Origin: Acetobacteraceae bacterium
GTDB lineage: Bacteria > Pseudomonadota > Alphaproteobacteria > Acetobacterales > Acetobacteraceae
NCBI GenBank assembly: GCA_030044345.1
Contig: JASHVY010000268.1
Coordinates: 1-8,092, forward strand
Direction: 5' to 3'
DNA: 8,092 bases
Positions 1-7,237 of this stretch are shown here, piece by piece; positions within the stretch are counted from its first letter, which is position 1; the number at the start of each line of letters is the position of its first letter. The notes beneath the pieces are model-generated. The model searched no databases, was not told the origin of the DNA, and saw only the letters and a list, made by a program, of their open reading frames with translations. A program made the position numbers and the translations under genes.

Positions 1-448
1 CCATGGCGCGAATCCGTGGCTCGAAGATCCGGGTCCAGCCCTGCTTCGGCCATAGGAAGGTCTTGTAGTAGAATCCGGCAGGAAAGAATCGCCAAAGCCT
101 GTCGATGATGCTGCCGGTGTCGCGTTCCAGAGAGGGCGAGCGATTCTGGCTGATCGCTTTCAATCCATCATAGAGTTCCACCTGGGTCGCGCGAAGATTG
201 GGCGTGCCATGCGCTTCGTCGCGGCCGATTCCGACCAGCGCGTTCGGCTCCTCCGCGCCCGCGGAAAGAATGCCGCGCGGCCGGTGATATTTGAACGAGC
301 GCCCGACCAGATGCACGCCATTGGCGAGCAGGGCTGCCGCCAGCGTGTCACCAAGCTGGCCGGTCAGGCTCCTTCCATCGAACGAGAAGGAGAGCGTTTT
401 CGCCCGATCGATTCGCCCGCCGCTGGGCAAGCGGTAAGGCTGGGTCAT
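1..448 (-). CDS. soxA: Sarcosine oxidase alpha subunit, N-terminal 149 residues (cut by the window edge)
   Basis: SoxA is the large subunit of heterotetrameric sarcosine oxidase. In this family it carries the NAD+ site and the tetrahydrofolate-dependent aminomethyltransferase-like part, which turns the methyl group taken from sarcosine into 5,10-methylene-tetrahydrofolate. Only the N-terminus is visible, beginning MTQPYRLPSGGRIDR. Residues about 18-85 form the ferredoxin-like N-terminal domain typical of SoxA (GDTLAAALLANGVHLVGRSFKYHRPRG), which has no cluster cysteines. Residues 90-149, including FFPAGFYYKTF, also match the family. Full-length members are about 1000 residues, so most of the gene lies to the left. 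The ATG overlaps the soxD stop codon as ATGA, so translation is probably coupled. The Shine-Dalgarno match is weak (GGTGAG), which fits coupling. No stop or frameshift interrupts the visible part. soxG would be expected further left. Confidence 0.95.
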   Translation of the reverse strand, partial: MTQPYRLPSGGRIDRAKTLSFSFDGRSLTGQLGDTLAAALLANGVHLVGRSFKYHRPRGILSAGAEEPNALVGIGRDEAHGTPNLRATQVELYDGLKAISQNRSPSLERDTGSIIDRLWRFFPAGFYYKTFLWPKQGWTRIFEPRIRAM

Positions 449-714
449 GGACGGGGCTCACCGATCTTGTCGGTGGCAAGAAAATGATCGCTGTTCGTGT
501 TGCGCACGACGTTGAAGAACCGCCCGCAGCCATGGGCGTGGCGCCAGCGCTCGGCATGATCGCCCCGCCTATTGCTGCGCAGGTAGAGAAACGATGTCCA
601 TGCCGCATCATCGACGCGGCGTGGATCGGCGGCGCGGGCGATATGCGCCTCACCGCCATAGCTGAATTCGATTTCCGGGCGAGGACCACAATAGGGGCAT
701 GGGATCAGAAGCAT
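445..714 (-). CDS. soxD: Sarcosine oxidase delta subunit
   Basis: SoxD is the small zinc-binding subunit of the cytoplasmic heterotetrameric sarcosine oxidase and is needed for assembly rather than catalysis. The product has 89 residues, normal for the family (about 85-100). It begins MLLIPCPYCGPRPE. The zinc ligands of the known delta subunit structures are all present, at Cys6, Cys9, His59 and Cys63 (in RHAHGCGRFF). The typical tail motif NVVRNTNSDHFLATDKIGE is intact. I chose the ATG at 714 because MLLIPCPYCG is the conserved N-terminus and AAGGTG lies 4 nt upstream. An in-frame ATG at 768 would overlap soxB and adds unrelated residues. The gene lies 22 bp after soxB, and its TGA overlaps the soxA ATG by 4 bp, giving the usual soxBDA(G) order. 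Confidence 0.97.
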   Translation of the reverse strand: MLLIPCPYCGPRPEIEFSYGGEAHIARAADPRRVDDAAWTSFLYLRSNRRGDHAERWRHAHGCGRFFNVVRNTNSDHFLATDKIGEPRP

Positions 715-736
715 GATGCACCTTGGATCGGGTTCA

Positions 737-1990
737 TCAATGGGCGACTGCCGCGGCGGCGGCCTCATCGATCAGGCGGCCGGAGCCGAACCGTTCGAGG
801 TTGAACGGCGCATTGATCGGGTGAGGCTCGTCCTTCGCGAGGGTCCAGGCGAAGAGATCGGCCGAACCGGGCGTTGCCTTGAACCCGCCGGTGCCCCAGC
901 CGCAATTGACATAGAGACCGGGGATTTCGGTCTTCCCGATGATGGGCGAGCGATCCGGCGTGACATCGACGATGCCGCCCCAGTTGCGCAGCATGCGCAT
1001 GCGGCGGAACATGGGGAACAATTCGCAGATCGCTTCCAGCGTGTGCATCGAGATATGCAGCGCGCCACGCTGGCTGTAGGAAATATAGGCGTCCGTGCCG
1101 GCACCGATCACCAGCTCGCCCTTGTCGGACTGGCTGATATAGGCGTGGATCGTGTTCGACATGACGACACAGGGGAATACGGGCTTGACCGGCTCGGAGA
1201 CGAGCGCCTGCAGTGGATAGCTCTCGAGCGGCATGCGCTGCCCGGCCATCGCCATCAATACCGATGTATTGCCGGCCGCGACGATGCCGAGTTTCCGCGT
1301 GCGAATCGCACCGCGCGTGGTCTGCACGCCGCTGACGCGACCCGCTTCATCGCGGTCGATGCCGGTGACTTCGCAATTCTGGATGATATCGACCCCGAGC
1401 GCATCCGCCGCGCGCGCATAGCCCCAGGCGACGGCATCATGCCGCGCGATGCCGGCACGGCGTTGCAGCGCCGCGCCCAGAACCGGGTGGCGCATGCCGG
1501 GCGCGATGTTCAGCGGCGGGCAGAAGCGTTTTGCCGCCTCCGCCGAGATCCATTCATTATCGACGCCGTTGAGCCGATTGGCATGGACATGGCGCTTGAA
1601 CACCTGTTCATCGTGGACATTGTGCACCAGCATCATCACGCCGCGCTGGGAAAACATCACATTGTAGTTGAGCTCCTCCGCGAGCGATTCCCAGAGCTTG
1701 AGCGCATGATCGTAAAGCGCCGCACTTTCATCGAAGAGATAGTTCGAACGGATGATCGTGGTGTTGCGGCCGGTATTGCCGCCCCCGATCCAGCCTTTCT
1801 CCAGCACCGCGACATTGCGGACCTGGTGCTTCTTGGCGAGATAATAGGCGGTGCCGAGGCCGTGGCCGCCGCCACCGACGATGATCACGTCATAGGCCGG
1901 CTTGGGCTCGGGGTCACGCCATTGCCGGTCCCACCCCTTCTGGCCGTTGAGCGCCTGCCGGAAAAGGGCGAAGGCGGAGAATCGCTGCAT
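737..1990 (-). CDS. soxB: Sarcosine oxidase beta subunit (FAD/FMN flavoprotein)
   Basis: SoxB is the catalytic subunit of heterotetrameric sarcosine oxidase. It oxidises the N-methyl group of sarcosine at non-covalent FAD and passes electrons to FMN at the interface with the alpha subunit. The 417-residue length is normal. The Rossmann dinucleotide motif [19 protein letters not shown] is at residues 34-52. The [17 protein letters not shown] block is at about 69-85. His184 in [14 protein letters not shown] aligns with the histidine that carries covalent FMN (about His173 in the Corynebacterium enzyme, whose N-terminus is about 11 residues shorter). The C-terminal signature [18 protein letters not shown] is at 359-376, and the end NAPFNLERF is typical. 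The ATG at 1990 gives the family N-terminus MQRFSAF and follows a G-rich Shine-Dalgarno, GGGGGTGAT. The gene is 97 bp after betA with no terminator between, so it most likely shares the betA transcript. Confidence 0.97.
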   Translation of the reverse strand: MQRFSAFALFRQALNGQKGWDRQWRDPEPKPAYDVIIVGGGGHGLGTAYYLAKKHQVRNVAVLEKGWIGGGNTGRNTTIIRSNYLFDESAALYDHALKLWESLAEELNYNVMFSQRGVMMLVHNVHDEQVFKRHVHANRLNGVDNEWISAEAAKRFCPPLNIAPGMRHPVLGAALQRRAGIARHDAVAWGYARAADALGVDIIQNCEVTGIDRDEAGRVSGVQTTRGAIRTRKLGIVAAGNTSVLMAMAGQRMPLESYPLQALVSEPVKPVFPCVVMSNTIHAYISQSDKGELVIGAGTDAYISYSQRGALHISMHTLEAICELFPMFRRMRMLRNWGGIVDVTPDRSPIIGKTEIPGLYVNCGWGTGGFKATPGSADLFAWTLAKDEPHPINAPFNLERFGSGRLIDEAAAAAVAH

Positions 1991-2087
1991 CGATCACCCC
2001 CTGCAAGCGCCATTATGCCGGTTCGGGCGTCGCCTGGCCGTTACGCATTCGGCGTGGTGCTTGAATGATTTGGACATGGAAGGTGGA

Positions 2088-3743
2088 TCAGCGCTGCGCG
2101 TTCCGCCAGTCCGGCGCGCGGTAGAAAGGCGCGTTGCTCGGCGCCTGAAGGGGGCGGCCGAGAATATGGTCTGCCGCCTTCTCGCCGATCATGATCGTGG
2201 GCGCATTGAGATTGCCGTTGGTGATGCGTGGCATGATCGAGGAATCGGCGACGCGGAGGCGGTCCACGCCGATCACCCGCGTATCCGGGGTAACGACCGC
2301 CATCGGATCGGCCGGATCGCCCATTCGGCACGTGCCGCAAGGATGATAGGCGCTTTCGACATTGTCCCGGATGAAGGCATCGATCTCTTCGTCCGTGGTG
2401 ATCTCGGCTCCTGGCGCGATCTCCGCACCCCGATAGGGCGCGAGGGCCGGCTGGGCGAAAATCTCCCTGGTGAGCCGCACGCATTGGCGCATATCCGCCC
2501 AATCCTCCTCCCGGCTCATATAGTTGAAGAAAATCTTCGGTGCGGTGGCAGGATCGGGATTGGCGAGGCGCACCCAGCCGCGACTCTCCGAGCGCATGGG
2601 GCCGACATGGGCCTGGAACCCATGCGCCGAGGCATGGGCTTTGCCGTCATAGCGGATCGCGGCCGGTAGGAAATGATATTGAATGTCCGGATATTCCACG
2701 CCCGGGCGCGAGCGGATGAATCCGCAGCTTTCGAAATGATTGGTCGCCCCGAGACCATCATGGGAAAGGAGCCAGCGCAAGCCGATCAGCGCTTTGGCCG
2801 GCGGATTCATCTTCGAGAACAAGGTGATGGGTTGCGTGCAGGCCATCTGGAAATAGAATTCCAGGTGATCCTGCAGATTCTCCCCCACGCCGGGCCGATC
2901 GGCCGCGATATCGATCCCGAGCGCGTGGAGTTCCGCGGCCGGACCGATGCCCGAGAGCTTCAGCAATTTCGGCGCGTTGATCGCGCCGGCGGCGAGAACG
3001 ACCTCCCTCCGGGCGCGGGCGATGATATCGCGCCCGCCATGTCGATAGGCGACGCCGACGGCTGCCCCGCGCTCGATGATGACACGGGAAACCAGGCTCT
3101 CTGTCTGTACGGAGAGATTCGCCCTTCCGCGCGCCGGCTTCAGATAGGCATTGGCCGCGCTCCAGCGCCGGCCGTGATGGACTGTCATGTCCATCCGGCC
3201 GAAGCCCTCCTGCTGATAGCTGTTCACATCGGACGTGACCGCGTATCCCGCGTCTCGCCCGGCCTCGATGAAGGCCTGATAGAGCGGGTTGCGCAGCGTT
3301 CCGTAGGTCGTGTGCAACGGCCCGCCGCTTCCGCGCCATTCATCCCCGCCTTCGGCGCGATTTTCGGCGCGCTTGAAATAAGGGAGCACGTCGCGATAGG
3401 CCCAGCCGCGCGCACCCATCTCGGCCCAATGATCGAAATCGAGCGGATTGCCGCGAATATAGACGAGGCCGTTGATCGACGAGGATCCGCCCAGCACCTT
3501 GCCCCGCGGCGTATGCATGCGGCGATTGCCGAGATGGGGCTCGGGCTCGCTGCGATAGCCCCAGTCATAGCGGGGCATGTTCATCGGGATCGAGAGCGCG
3601 CTCGGCATCTGGATCAGGACCGAGCGGTCCGAGCCACCATATTCCAGAACCAAAACGAGGTTGCGCCCATCCTCGCTCAGCCGATTGGCAAGAACGCAGC
3701 CGGCGGAGCCGGCGCCGACAATGATATAGTCGAATTCCGTCAT
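2088..3743 (-). CDS. betA: Choline dehydrogenase (GMC family FAD oxidoreductase)
   Basis: BetA oxidises choline to betaine aldehyde, and often on to glycine betaine, using FAD and passing electrons to the respiratory chain at the inner membrane. The 551-residue product matches E. coli BetA (about 556) along its length. The FAD-binding motif [22 protein letters not shown] is at 4-25, with the ribose-binding Glu at 34 (LVLEYGG). GMC signature 1 is in [20 protein letters not shown] (80-99), and signature 2 is near [16 protein letters not shown] (253-268). [14 protein letters not shown] is at 284-297. The catalytic His467 ([12 protein letters not shown]) and probable partner Asn513 ([11 protein letters not shown]) are present. 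The substrate-region stretches [11 protein letters not shown] and [26 protein letters not shown] are BetA-like. I chose the ATG at 3743 because [12 protein letters not shown] is the standard N-terminus. A start at 3983 would overlap choV by about 230 bp and adds a non-homologous extension. The gene begins 7 bp after choV. Another alcohol or quaternary amine substrate cannot be excluded from sequence. Confidence 0.92.
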   Translation of the reverse strand: MTEFDYIIVGAGSAGCVLANRLSEDGRNLVLVLEYGGSDRSVLIQMPSALSIPMNMPRYDWGYRSEPEPHLGNRRMHTPRGKVLGGSSSINGLVYIRGNPLDFDHWAEMGARGWAYRDVLPYFKRAENRAEGGDEWRGSGGPLHTTYGTLRNPLYQAFIEAGRDAGYAVTSDVNSYQQEGFGRMDMTVHHGRRWSAANAYLKPARGRANLSVQTESLVSRVIIERGAAVGVAYRHGGRDIIARARREVVLAAGAINAPKLLKLSGIGPAAELHALGIDIAADRPGVGENLQDHLEFYFQMACTQPITLFSKMNPPAKALIGLRWLLSHDGLGATNHFESCGFIRSRPGVEYPDIQYHFLPAAIRYDGKAHASAHGFQAHVGPMRSESRGWVRLANPDPATAPKIFFNYMSREEDWADMRQCVRLTREIFAQPALAPYRGAEIAPGAEITTDEEIDAFIRDNVESAYHPCGTCRMGDPADPMAVVTPDTRVIGVDRLRVADSSIMPRITNGNLNAPTIMIGEKAADHILGRPLQAPSNAPFYRAPDWRNAQR

Positions 3744-3750
3744 GCTGCCG

Positions 3751-5004
3751 TCACCCGACGGCGGTGAGAGCGTCGCGAAATTCGGATCTTCCGGCGTGGG
3801 TGAGCGCGGAGAAGATCTCCTCCGACCCGCAAAAGCCGACGATTTTCCCCTCCGCACGAACGAGGACCGGATGTCCGGATTGCTGGCGCAGGGTGACGAT
3901 ATCCTTGAGCAACCGGTCCGCTTCCACGATGTGAATATCTGGGTGAATATCGGGGTGAAGACCGGGTTGCTGCGCCGGTTCATCTGCGTCGGGTTCCCGC
4001 CAGGTGAGCTCCATGCCCTCGCAATGAACGGCAGCGAGCCTTCCCTCGACGTCGAGGCGGATCTGATAATGCGCCCGATCGACGAAATGGCAGGTTCGGT
4101 CGGAGGTGGTGATCGCGTTGATCCGGCGCATCAGAGAGGCGGCGCGGATTGCGCTCAGTGGGTTCATGTGCCTCACGAACTCGGCGACATATTCGGTGGC
4201 CGGACGAAGAACGATATCCTCCGGCTTGCCGATCTGCACGACCCTTCCATCCTTCATGATCGCGATCTGGCTGCCGAGCTTCAGCGCCTCATCCAGATCA
4301 TGGGTGACGAACAGGATCGTCTTCTGGACGGAGCGCTGAAGCGAAAGCAGCTCGTCCTGGAGCTTGTTGCGGATCAGTGGGTCGAGCGCGGAAAACGGCT
4401 CGTCCATCAGCAGGATATCCGCATTGGTAGCAAGCGCGCGGGCAAGGCCGACGCGCTGCTGCATTCCTCCGGAGAGTTCATGGGCGTGCTTTTCGGCCCA
4501 GGGCAGCAGCCCGACGAGATCGAGCCATTTGTCCACGACCTCGCGCATCTCGGCGGCCTTCATGCGGCGCAGTTCGAGCCCGAACTCGACATTGCGACGC
4601 ACGCTGCGCCAGGGCAGCAAGGCGAATTGCTGAAAGACCATCGAAATGGCCTCGTTGCGGAGCCGGCGCAGCACGGCGGGGGCCGGGTTGGTCATATCGA
4701 CCATGGTCTCGCCGTGGCGGATGAGGACGCGGCCGCGGCTGATCGTGTTCAGCCCGTTCATCGCGCGCAGCACCGTGGTCTTGCCCGAGCCGGAGAGGCC
4801 CATGATGACGAAGATCTCGCCCTGCTCGATCTCGAGAGAGACATCCGCCGCGCCGACGACGACGCCGGTCGCGGCGATGATCTCGCTTCGCGACTTGCCG
4901 GAATCGAGATCGCGCAAGGCGGCTTCCACGCGGGACCGCGCGGCACGTTGGACGAGGCCGGGAAAGAGGATATCGACCCGATCGAACTGTGCCGCGAGGG
5001 GCAA
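3751..5004 (-). CDS. choV: Choline/betaine ABC transporter ATP-binding protein, TTG start
   Basis: This is the ATPase that powers the ChoXWV quaternary amine importer (ProV/OpuAA family). With the TTG start it has 417 residues. Walker [10 protein letters not shown] is at 69-77, the Q-loop in MVFQQF is near 125, and the signature [10 protein letters not shown] is at 177-186. Walker B and the catalytic Glu (ILLMDEP) are at 197-203, the D-loop SALD at 205-208, and the switch His at 235 (THDLDEA). [18 protein letters not shown] is typical of ProV-like NBDs. After the NBD comes a weakly conserved section and a single recognisable CBS-like unit (about 357-405: [26 protein letters not shown]). No ATG or GTG fits. 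An in-frame ATG at 5133 would overlap choW by 128 bp and adds an unrelated peptide. TTG at 5004 lies 1 bp after the choW stop, with AAGGAG upstream, and gives [12 protein letters not shown], the expected beginning. The stop is 7 bp before betA. Confidence 0.93.
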   Translation of the reverse strand: MPLAAQFDRVDILFPGLVQRAARSRVEAALRDLDSGKSRSEIIAATGVVVGAADVSLEIEQGEIFVIMGLSGSGKTTVLRAMNGLNTISRGRVLIRHGETMVDMTNPAPAVLRRLRNEAISMVFQQFALLPWRSVRRNVEFGLELRRMKAAEMREVVDKWLDLVGLLPWAEKHAHELSGGMQQRVGLARALATNADILLMDEPFSALDPLIRNKLQDELLSLQRSVQKTILFVTHDLDEALKLGSQIAIMKDGRVVQIGKPEDIVLRPATEYVAEFVRHMNPLSAIRAASLMRRINAITTSDRTCHFVDRAHYQIRLDVEGRLAAVHCEGMELTWREPDADEPAQQPGLHPDIHPDIHIVEADRLLKDIVTLRQQSGHPVLVRAEGKIVGFCGSEEIFSALTHAGRSEFRDALTAVG

Positions 5005-5005
5005 G

Positions 5006-5866
5006 TCAGGAACTCTCCTTGGCCGGCCGGAAGACGCGATCGAGAAGCACTGCGACGACGACGATGGCAAGGCCGGAAGTGAAGCCGCTGCCGATCTGCA
5101 CGGTCTCCATCGCTTCGACCACGGGCTCGCCAAGGCCGCCGGCGCCGACGAGCGCCGCGATCACGACCATGGAGAGGCTCAGCATGATCACCTGGGTGAG
5201 GCCTGCGAGGATCGTCGGCATGGCGGCCGGGATTTCCACCTTCCAGAGCAGCTCCCTGGGCGAGGCCCCGAAGGCGAGGCCGGCTTCGATCAATTGGCGC
5301 GGCACATTGCTGATGCCGACATAGGTGAGGCGCACCGGCGTCGGCACGACGAAGACGACGGTGGATATCAGGCCCGGCACATTGCCCAGCCCGAACAGAA
5401 CGAGGGTGGGGATGAGGTAGACGAAGGTCGGCAGGGTCTGCATCAGATCAAGCACCGGGCGGATGACCCGGTAGAGCGTCGGCCGATGCGCGGCGGCGAT
5501 GCCGATCGGAACGCCGATCGCCATGCAGGCGATGGTCGCGTAGATGATGAGGGAGATGGTTTCGAGCGTGGGTTCCCAATAGCCCTGGTTGAGGACAAAG
5601 AGCAGAGCCACGAACACGAGCAGGGCCAAGGACCAGGATTTCTTGAAAAGATAGGTCAGGACGGAAAAGATGACGATCAGGACGAGGGCCGGGACCGCCT
5701 TGAGCACGTCCGTCGTCGTGCCGAGCAGGAAGCCGAGCACACCTGACAGAACATCGAAGAAGCCCTGGAAATTGTTCTTGATGAAATTGATGAGCGCGAC
5801 CGACCAGACATCGACCGGTATGGAGTGATGGATGATCCAATGTTCGGCAAGGATCAGGACCTTCAT
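5006..5866 (-). CDS. choW: Choline/betaine ABC transporter permease
   Basis: ChoW is the inner-membrane channel subunit (ProW/OpuAB family) for choline or related quaternary amines. The 286-residue length is normal for ChoW. Hydrophobic segments lie at about 58-75, 78-93, 101-125, 147-160, 166-176, 224-245 and 262-276. The cytoplasmic coupling helix that contacts the ATPase (EAA loop) is EAGLAFGASPRELLWKVEIP at about 194-213, followed by AAMPTILAGLTQ. The N-terminus has the amphipathic FIKNNFQGFFDVLSGVL stretch common in this family. The ATG at 5866 has only a weak upstream G-rich Shine-Dalgarno (GGGGA, about 8-10 nt away). It lies 244 bp after choX, the only large gap inside the apparent operon. 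The stop is 1 bp before the choV TTG. Confidence 0.94.
   Translation of the reverse strand: MKVLILAEHWIIHHSIPVDVWSVALINFIKNNFQGFFDVLSGVLGFLLGTTTDVLKAVPALVLIVIFSVLTYLFKKSWSLALLVFVALLFVLNQGYWEPTLETISLIIYATIACMAIGVPIGIAAAHRPTLYRVIRPVLDLMQTLPTFVYLIPTLVLFGLGNVPGLISTVVFVVPTPVRLTYVGISNVPRQLIEAGLAFGASPRELLWKVEIPAAMPTILAGLTQVIMLSLSMVVIAALVGAGGLGEPVVEAMETVQIGSGFTSGLAIVVVAVLLDRVFRPAKESS
5015..5020 (-). promoter_or_regulatory. Ribosome binding site deciding the choV TTG start
   Basis: AAGGAG on the minus strand lies inside the last codons of choW, 10 nt before the TTG at 5004-5002. It is a near-perfect Shine-Dalgarno and no other start codon lies at a useful distance in the choV frame. This supports TTG initiation and translational coupling between choW and choV. 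Confidence 0.65.
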
Positions 5867-5903
5867 CGCCGTGGTCCCCGTTCATGGCCGCGAGGGGCGG
5901 CCG

Positions 5904-5915
5904 TGCAATTTTGCA
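5904..5915. promoter_or_regulatory. 12-bp palindrome TGCAA-TT-TTGCA before choW
   Basis: A perfect inverted repeat with 5-bp arms and a 2-bp centre lies about 38 bp upstream of the choW ATG in the choX-choW spacer. Its symmetry is like that of a dimeric regulator site, but there is no second copy nearby and no good promoter next to it. A chance palindrome is equally possible. Confidence 0.2.
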
Positions 5916-6060
5916 GTTGTGGAGCGTGATCGCCGGAGGTGGGATCGCCGAAGGCGCGAATCACGCGAGAAAACAATTGGCGAGAGCGGGATATGTGAGC
6001 GGGAGCGAACGCATCGCGCTCTCGTGGGGGATCGAGGCCCTCGGGATCGATATCCGAGTG

Positions 6061-6088
6061 GCGATCCGGGCTTGCGGACCCGGATCGC
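6061..6088 (-). promoter_or_regulatory. Perfect 10-bp stem-loop in the choX-choW spacer
   Basis: The arms GCGATCCGGG (6061-6070) and CCCGGATCGC (6079-6088) are exact reverse complements with an 8-nt loop. The stem starts 22 nt after the choX stop codon. No T-run follows on the minus strand, so it is not a classical intrinsic terminator. It more likely protects the choX 3' end from exonucleases or reduces downstream expression, as seen between binding-protein and permease genes of other ABC operons. A second, looser inverted repeat (CGAGAGCG at 5981-5988 and CGCTCTCG at 6017-6024) shows that the rest of the 244-bp spacer is also structured. I see no gene in the spacer. Confidence 0.6.
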
Positions 6089-6110
6089 GTTCGGGCGGGC
6101 CTCGCGAAGC

Positions 6111-7070
6111 TCAATCCGCCTTCAATGCGGCCTGCACCGCGGCTGCACCCGGCTTGCCGCTGGTGGTCGTGACGCCCTGGAGCGTGGTCTCAACCCAGGA
6201 TGGGTTGGCCTTCAGCCAGGCCGTGGCGACATCCGAAGCGGATTGGTGCTGCACCTGAACTTTGTACATCATCGCGTTCTCGTCCGCGATGGAGAGGCGG
6301 AACTGCGAGAGCAGCCGGCCGACATTCGTGCATTCCTTCGTATAGCCGGGACGGGTGTTGATGTAGATCGTCGCTTCCCCTTCATTGGGGCCGAAATAGG
6401 CGTCTCCGCCGGGAAGATAGCTGATATTGAACTCGACATTCATCGGCTCGGGTTCCCAGCCAAGGAACACGATCGCCTCCTTCTTGGGGTATTTGCGCGA
6501 CACTTCGGAGAGCATGCCCGCCTCGCTCGATTGAACGAGCTGGAAATTGCCGAGCCCGAACTTATTGTCCTTGATCATGGAAAGGATGTGCTCGTTGCCG
6601 TCATTCCCCGGCTCGATCCCGTATATTTTGTAGTCCAGTTGCTTGCCGAACTTCTGGATATCGTCAAAGGATTTGAGGCCCTGATTGTAGAGATAATTCG
6701 GAACGACGAGCGTATATTTCGCACCGCTGAGATCGGGCCCGAAGACATCGATCTCCTTGCTCTTTTCATAGGGCCCGGTGATCATGTCCATCGATGGGGT
6801 CCAGTCGTCGAGAAAAACGTCAAGCTGCCCGTTCTTCATTCCGGCATACATAACCTCTTCGGAATAGAGATGGGCCTGGACGCTGTAACCGAGGCTGGTG
6901 GCGAGCGCCGAGAATACGGCGTTCTGAATTTCATTGTCTGTCCAGCCGATATTGCCGAGGCGGATGGACTGGCACGATGCCAGTTCCGCCGCCTGGGCGA
7001 CGCTCATGCAAGGCAATGGCATGCATAGCAATGGCGACGCAAGAGCTGCGACGAAGCAGAGACGTTTCAT
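6111..7070 (-). CDS. choX: Periplasmic choline-binding protein of an ABC transporter
   Basis: ChoX captures choline (and acetylcholine in Sinorhizobium) in the periplasm and delivers it to ChoW. The 319-residue precursor has a Sec signal peptide: MKRLCFVAALASPLL, cysteines in the hydrophobic core, and likely cleavage after AQA near residue 28. All ligand residues I recall for S. meliloti ChoX are at the same numbers: Trp43 and Asp45 (IGWTDN), Trp90 (DDWTPSM), Tyr119 (AKYTLVV), Asn156 (IEPGNDGN) and Trp205 (LGWEPEPMN). The aromatic box for the trimethylammonium head is therefore intact. The ATG at 7070 is preferred because it begins the signal peptide and follows the strong Shine-Dalgarno GGGAGG 4 nt upstream. 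A start at 7283 would add 71 residues unlike any family member. It is the first gene of the operon. A glycine betaine ligand is possible, but choline fits best. Confidence 0.95.
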   Translation of the reverse strand: MKRLCFVAALASPLLCMPLPCMSVAQAAELASCQSIRLGNIGWTDNEIQNAVFSALATSLGYSVQAHLYSEEVMYAGMKNGQLDVFLDDWTPSMDMITGPYEKSKEIDVFGPDLSGAKYTLVVPNYLYNQGLKSFDDIQKFGKQLDYKIYGIEPGNDGNEHILSMIKDNKFGLGNFQLVQSSEAGMLSEVSRKYPKKEAIVFLGWEPEPMNVEFNISYLPGGDAYFGPNEGEATIYINTRPGYTKECTNVGRLLSQFRLSIADENAMMYKVQVQHQSASDVATAWLKANPSWVETTLQGVTTTSGKPGAAAVQAALKAD

Positions 7071-7083
7071 GTTTCCTCCCCGA

Positions 7084-7126
7084 CCCGGAGAAATCCAAAC
7101 CGGTTTATACTGTTTTTTCTTCCGGG
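7084..7126 (-). promoter_or_regulatory. Leader stem-loop next to the choX Shine-Dalgarno
   Basis: CCCGGAGAAA (7084-7093) pairs with TTTC-TCCGGG (7116-7126, one bulged base), giving a 10-bp stem. Inside it AAAC (7097-7100) can also pair with GTTT (7112-7115), and a perfect palindrome AAACCGGTTT occupies 7097-7106. In the mRNA the stem ends 3 nt before GGGAGG (7080-7075), so it could affect ribosome access or protect the 5' end of the message. No riboswitch family is recognised. Confidence 0.45.
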
Positions 7127-7162
7127 ACCGCCATGGTCTCCACGCAGTCCAGGAATTGAGAT

Positions 7163-7190
7163 AGACACCATGGCAGCGATCGAAGTGTCT
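7163..7190. promoter_or_regulatory. Inverted repeat AGACAC-N16-GTGTCT in the choX leader
   Basis: Two 6-bp arms (7163-7168 and 7185-7190) are exact reverse complements, with centres about two helical turns (22 bp) apart. The repeat lies between the candidate promoter and the choX ribosome binding site, where a repressor could act. There is no known motif match, so this is a candidate only. Confidence 0.25.
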
Positions 7191-7237
7191 TGAACGCATG
7201 CGACATCGATGTTGTATAGTTTGGTACGAGAACCGTT

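Noticed and set aside
2012..2017. CATAAT on the minus strand as a -10 box for soxB
   Set aside because: There is no -35 match at 16-18 bp, and the resulting leader would be very short. The 97-bp gap alone is not evidence for a promoter.
713..2068. A 451-codon open frame on the plus strand opposite soxB
   Set aside because: It mirrors soxB, has an arginine- and aspartate-rich composition without recognisable motifs, and is the usual antisense shadow of a GC-rich gene.
2673..3767. A 364-codon plus-strand frame opposite betA
   Set aside because: It lies fully opposite a convincing BetA and has no domain, signal or ribosome binding site of its own.
3744..3983. An N-terminal extension of betA
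   Set aside because: It would overlap choV by more than 200 bp, and the added residues are not homologous to BetA.
3742..5082. A 446-codon plus-strand frame opposite choV
   Set aside because: It is antisense to a full set of ABC ATPase motifs; the plus-strand peptide has no family resemblance.
5863..6114. A short minus-strand frame (83 codons) filling the choX-choW spacer
   Set aside because: It starts inside the choX stop region without a Shine-Dalgarno, is rich in Arg, Pro and Ser, and is crossed by the stem-loop at 6061-6088. The spacer is better read as regulatory.
5832..7028. A 398-codon plus-strand frame across the choX-choW spacer and opposite choX
   Set aside because: The minus strand holds a signal peptide and all ChoX ligand residues; the plus-strand peptide is not recognisable.
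7190..7201. TTGAACG and GCATGC near the choX promoter as a BetI operator
   Set aside because: Only one half-site resembles the E. coli BetI site and there is no matching second half.
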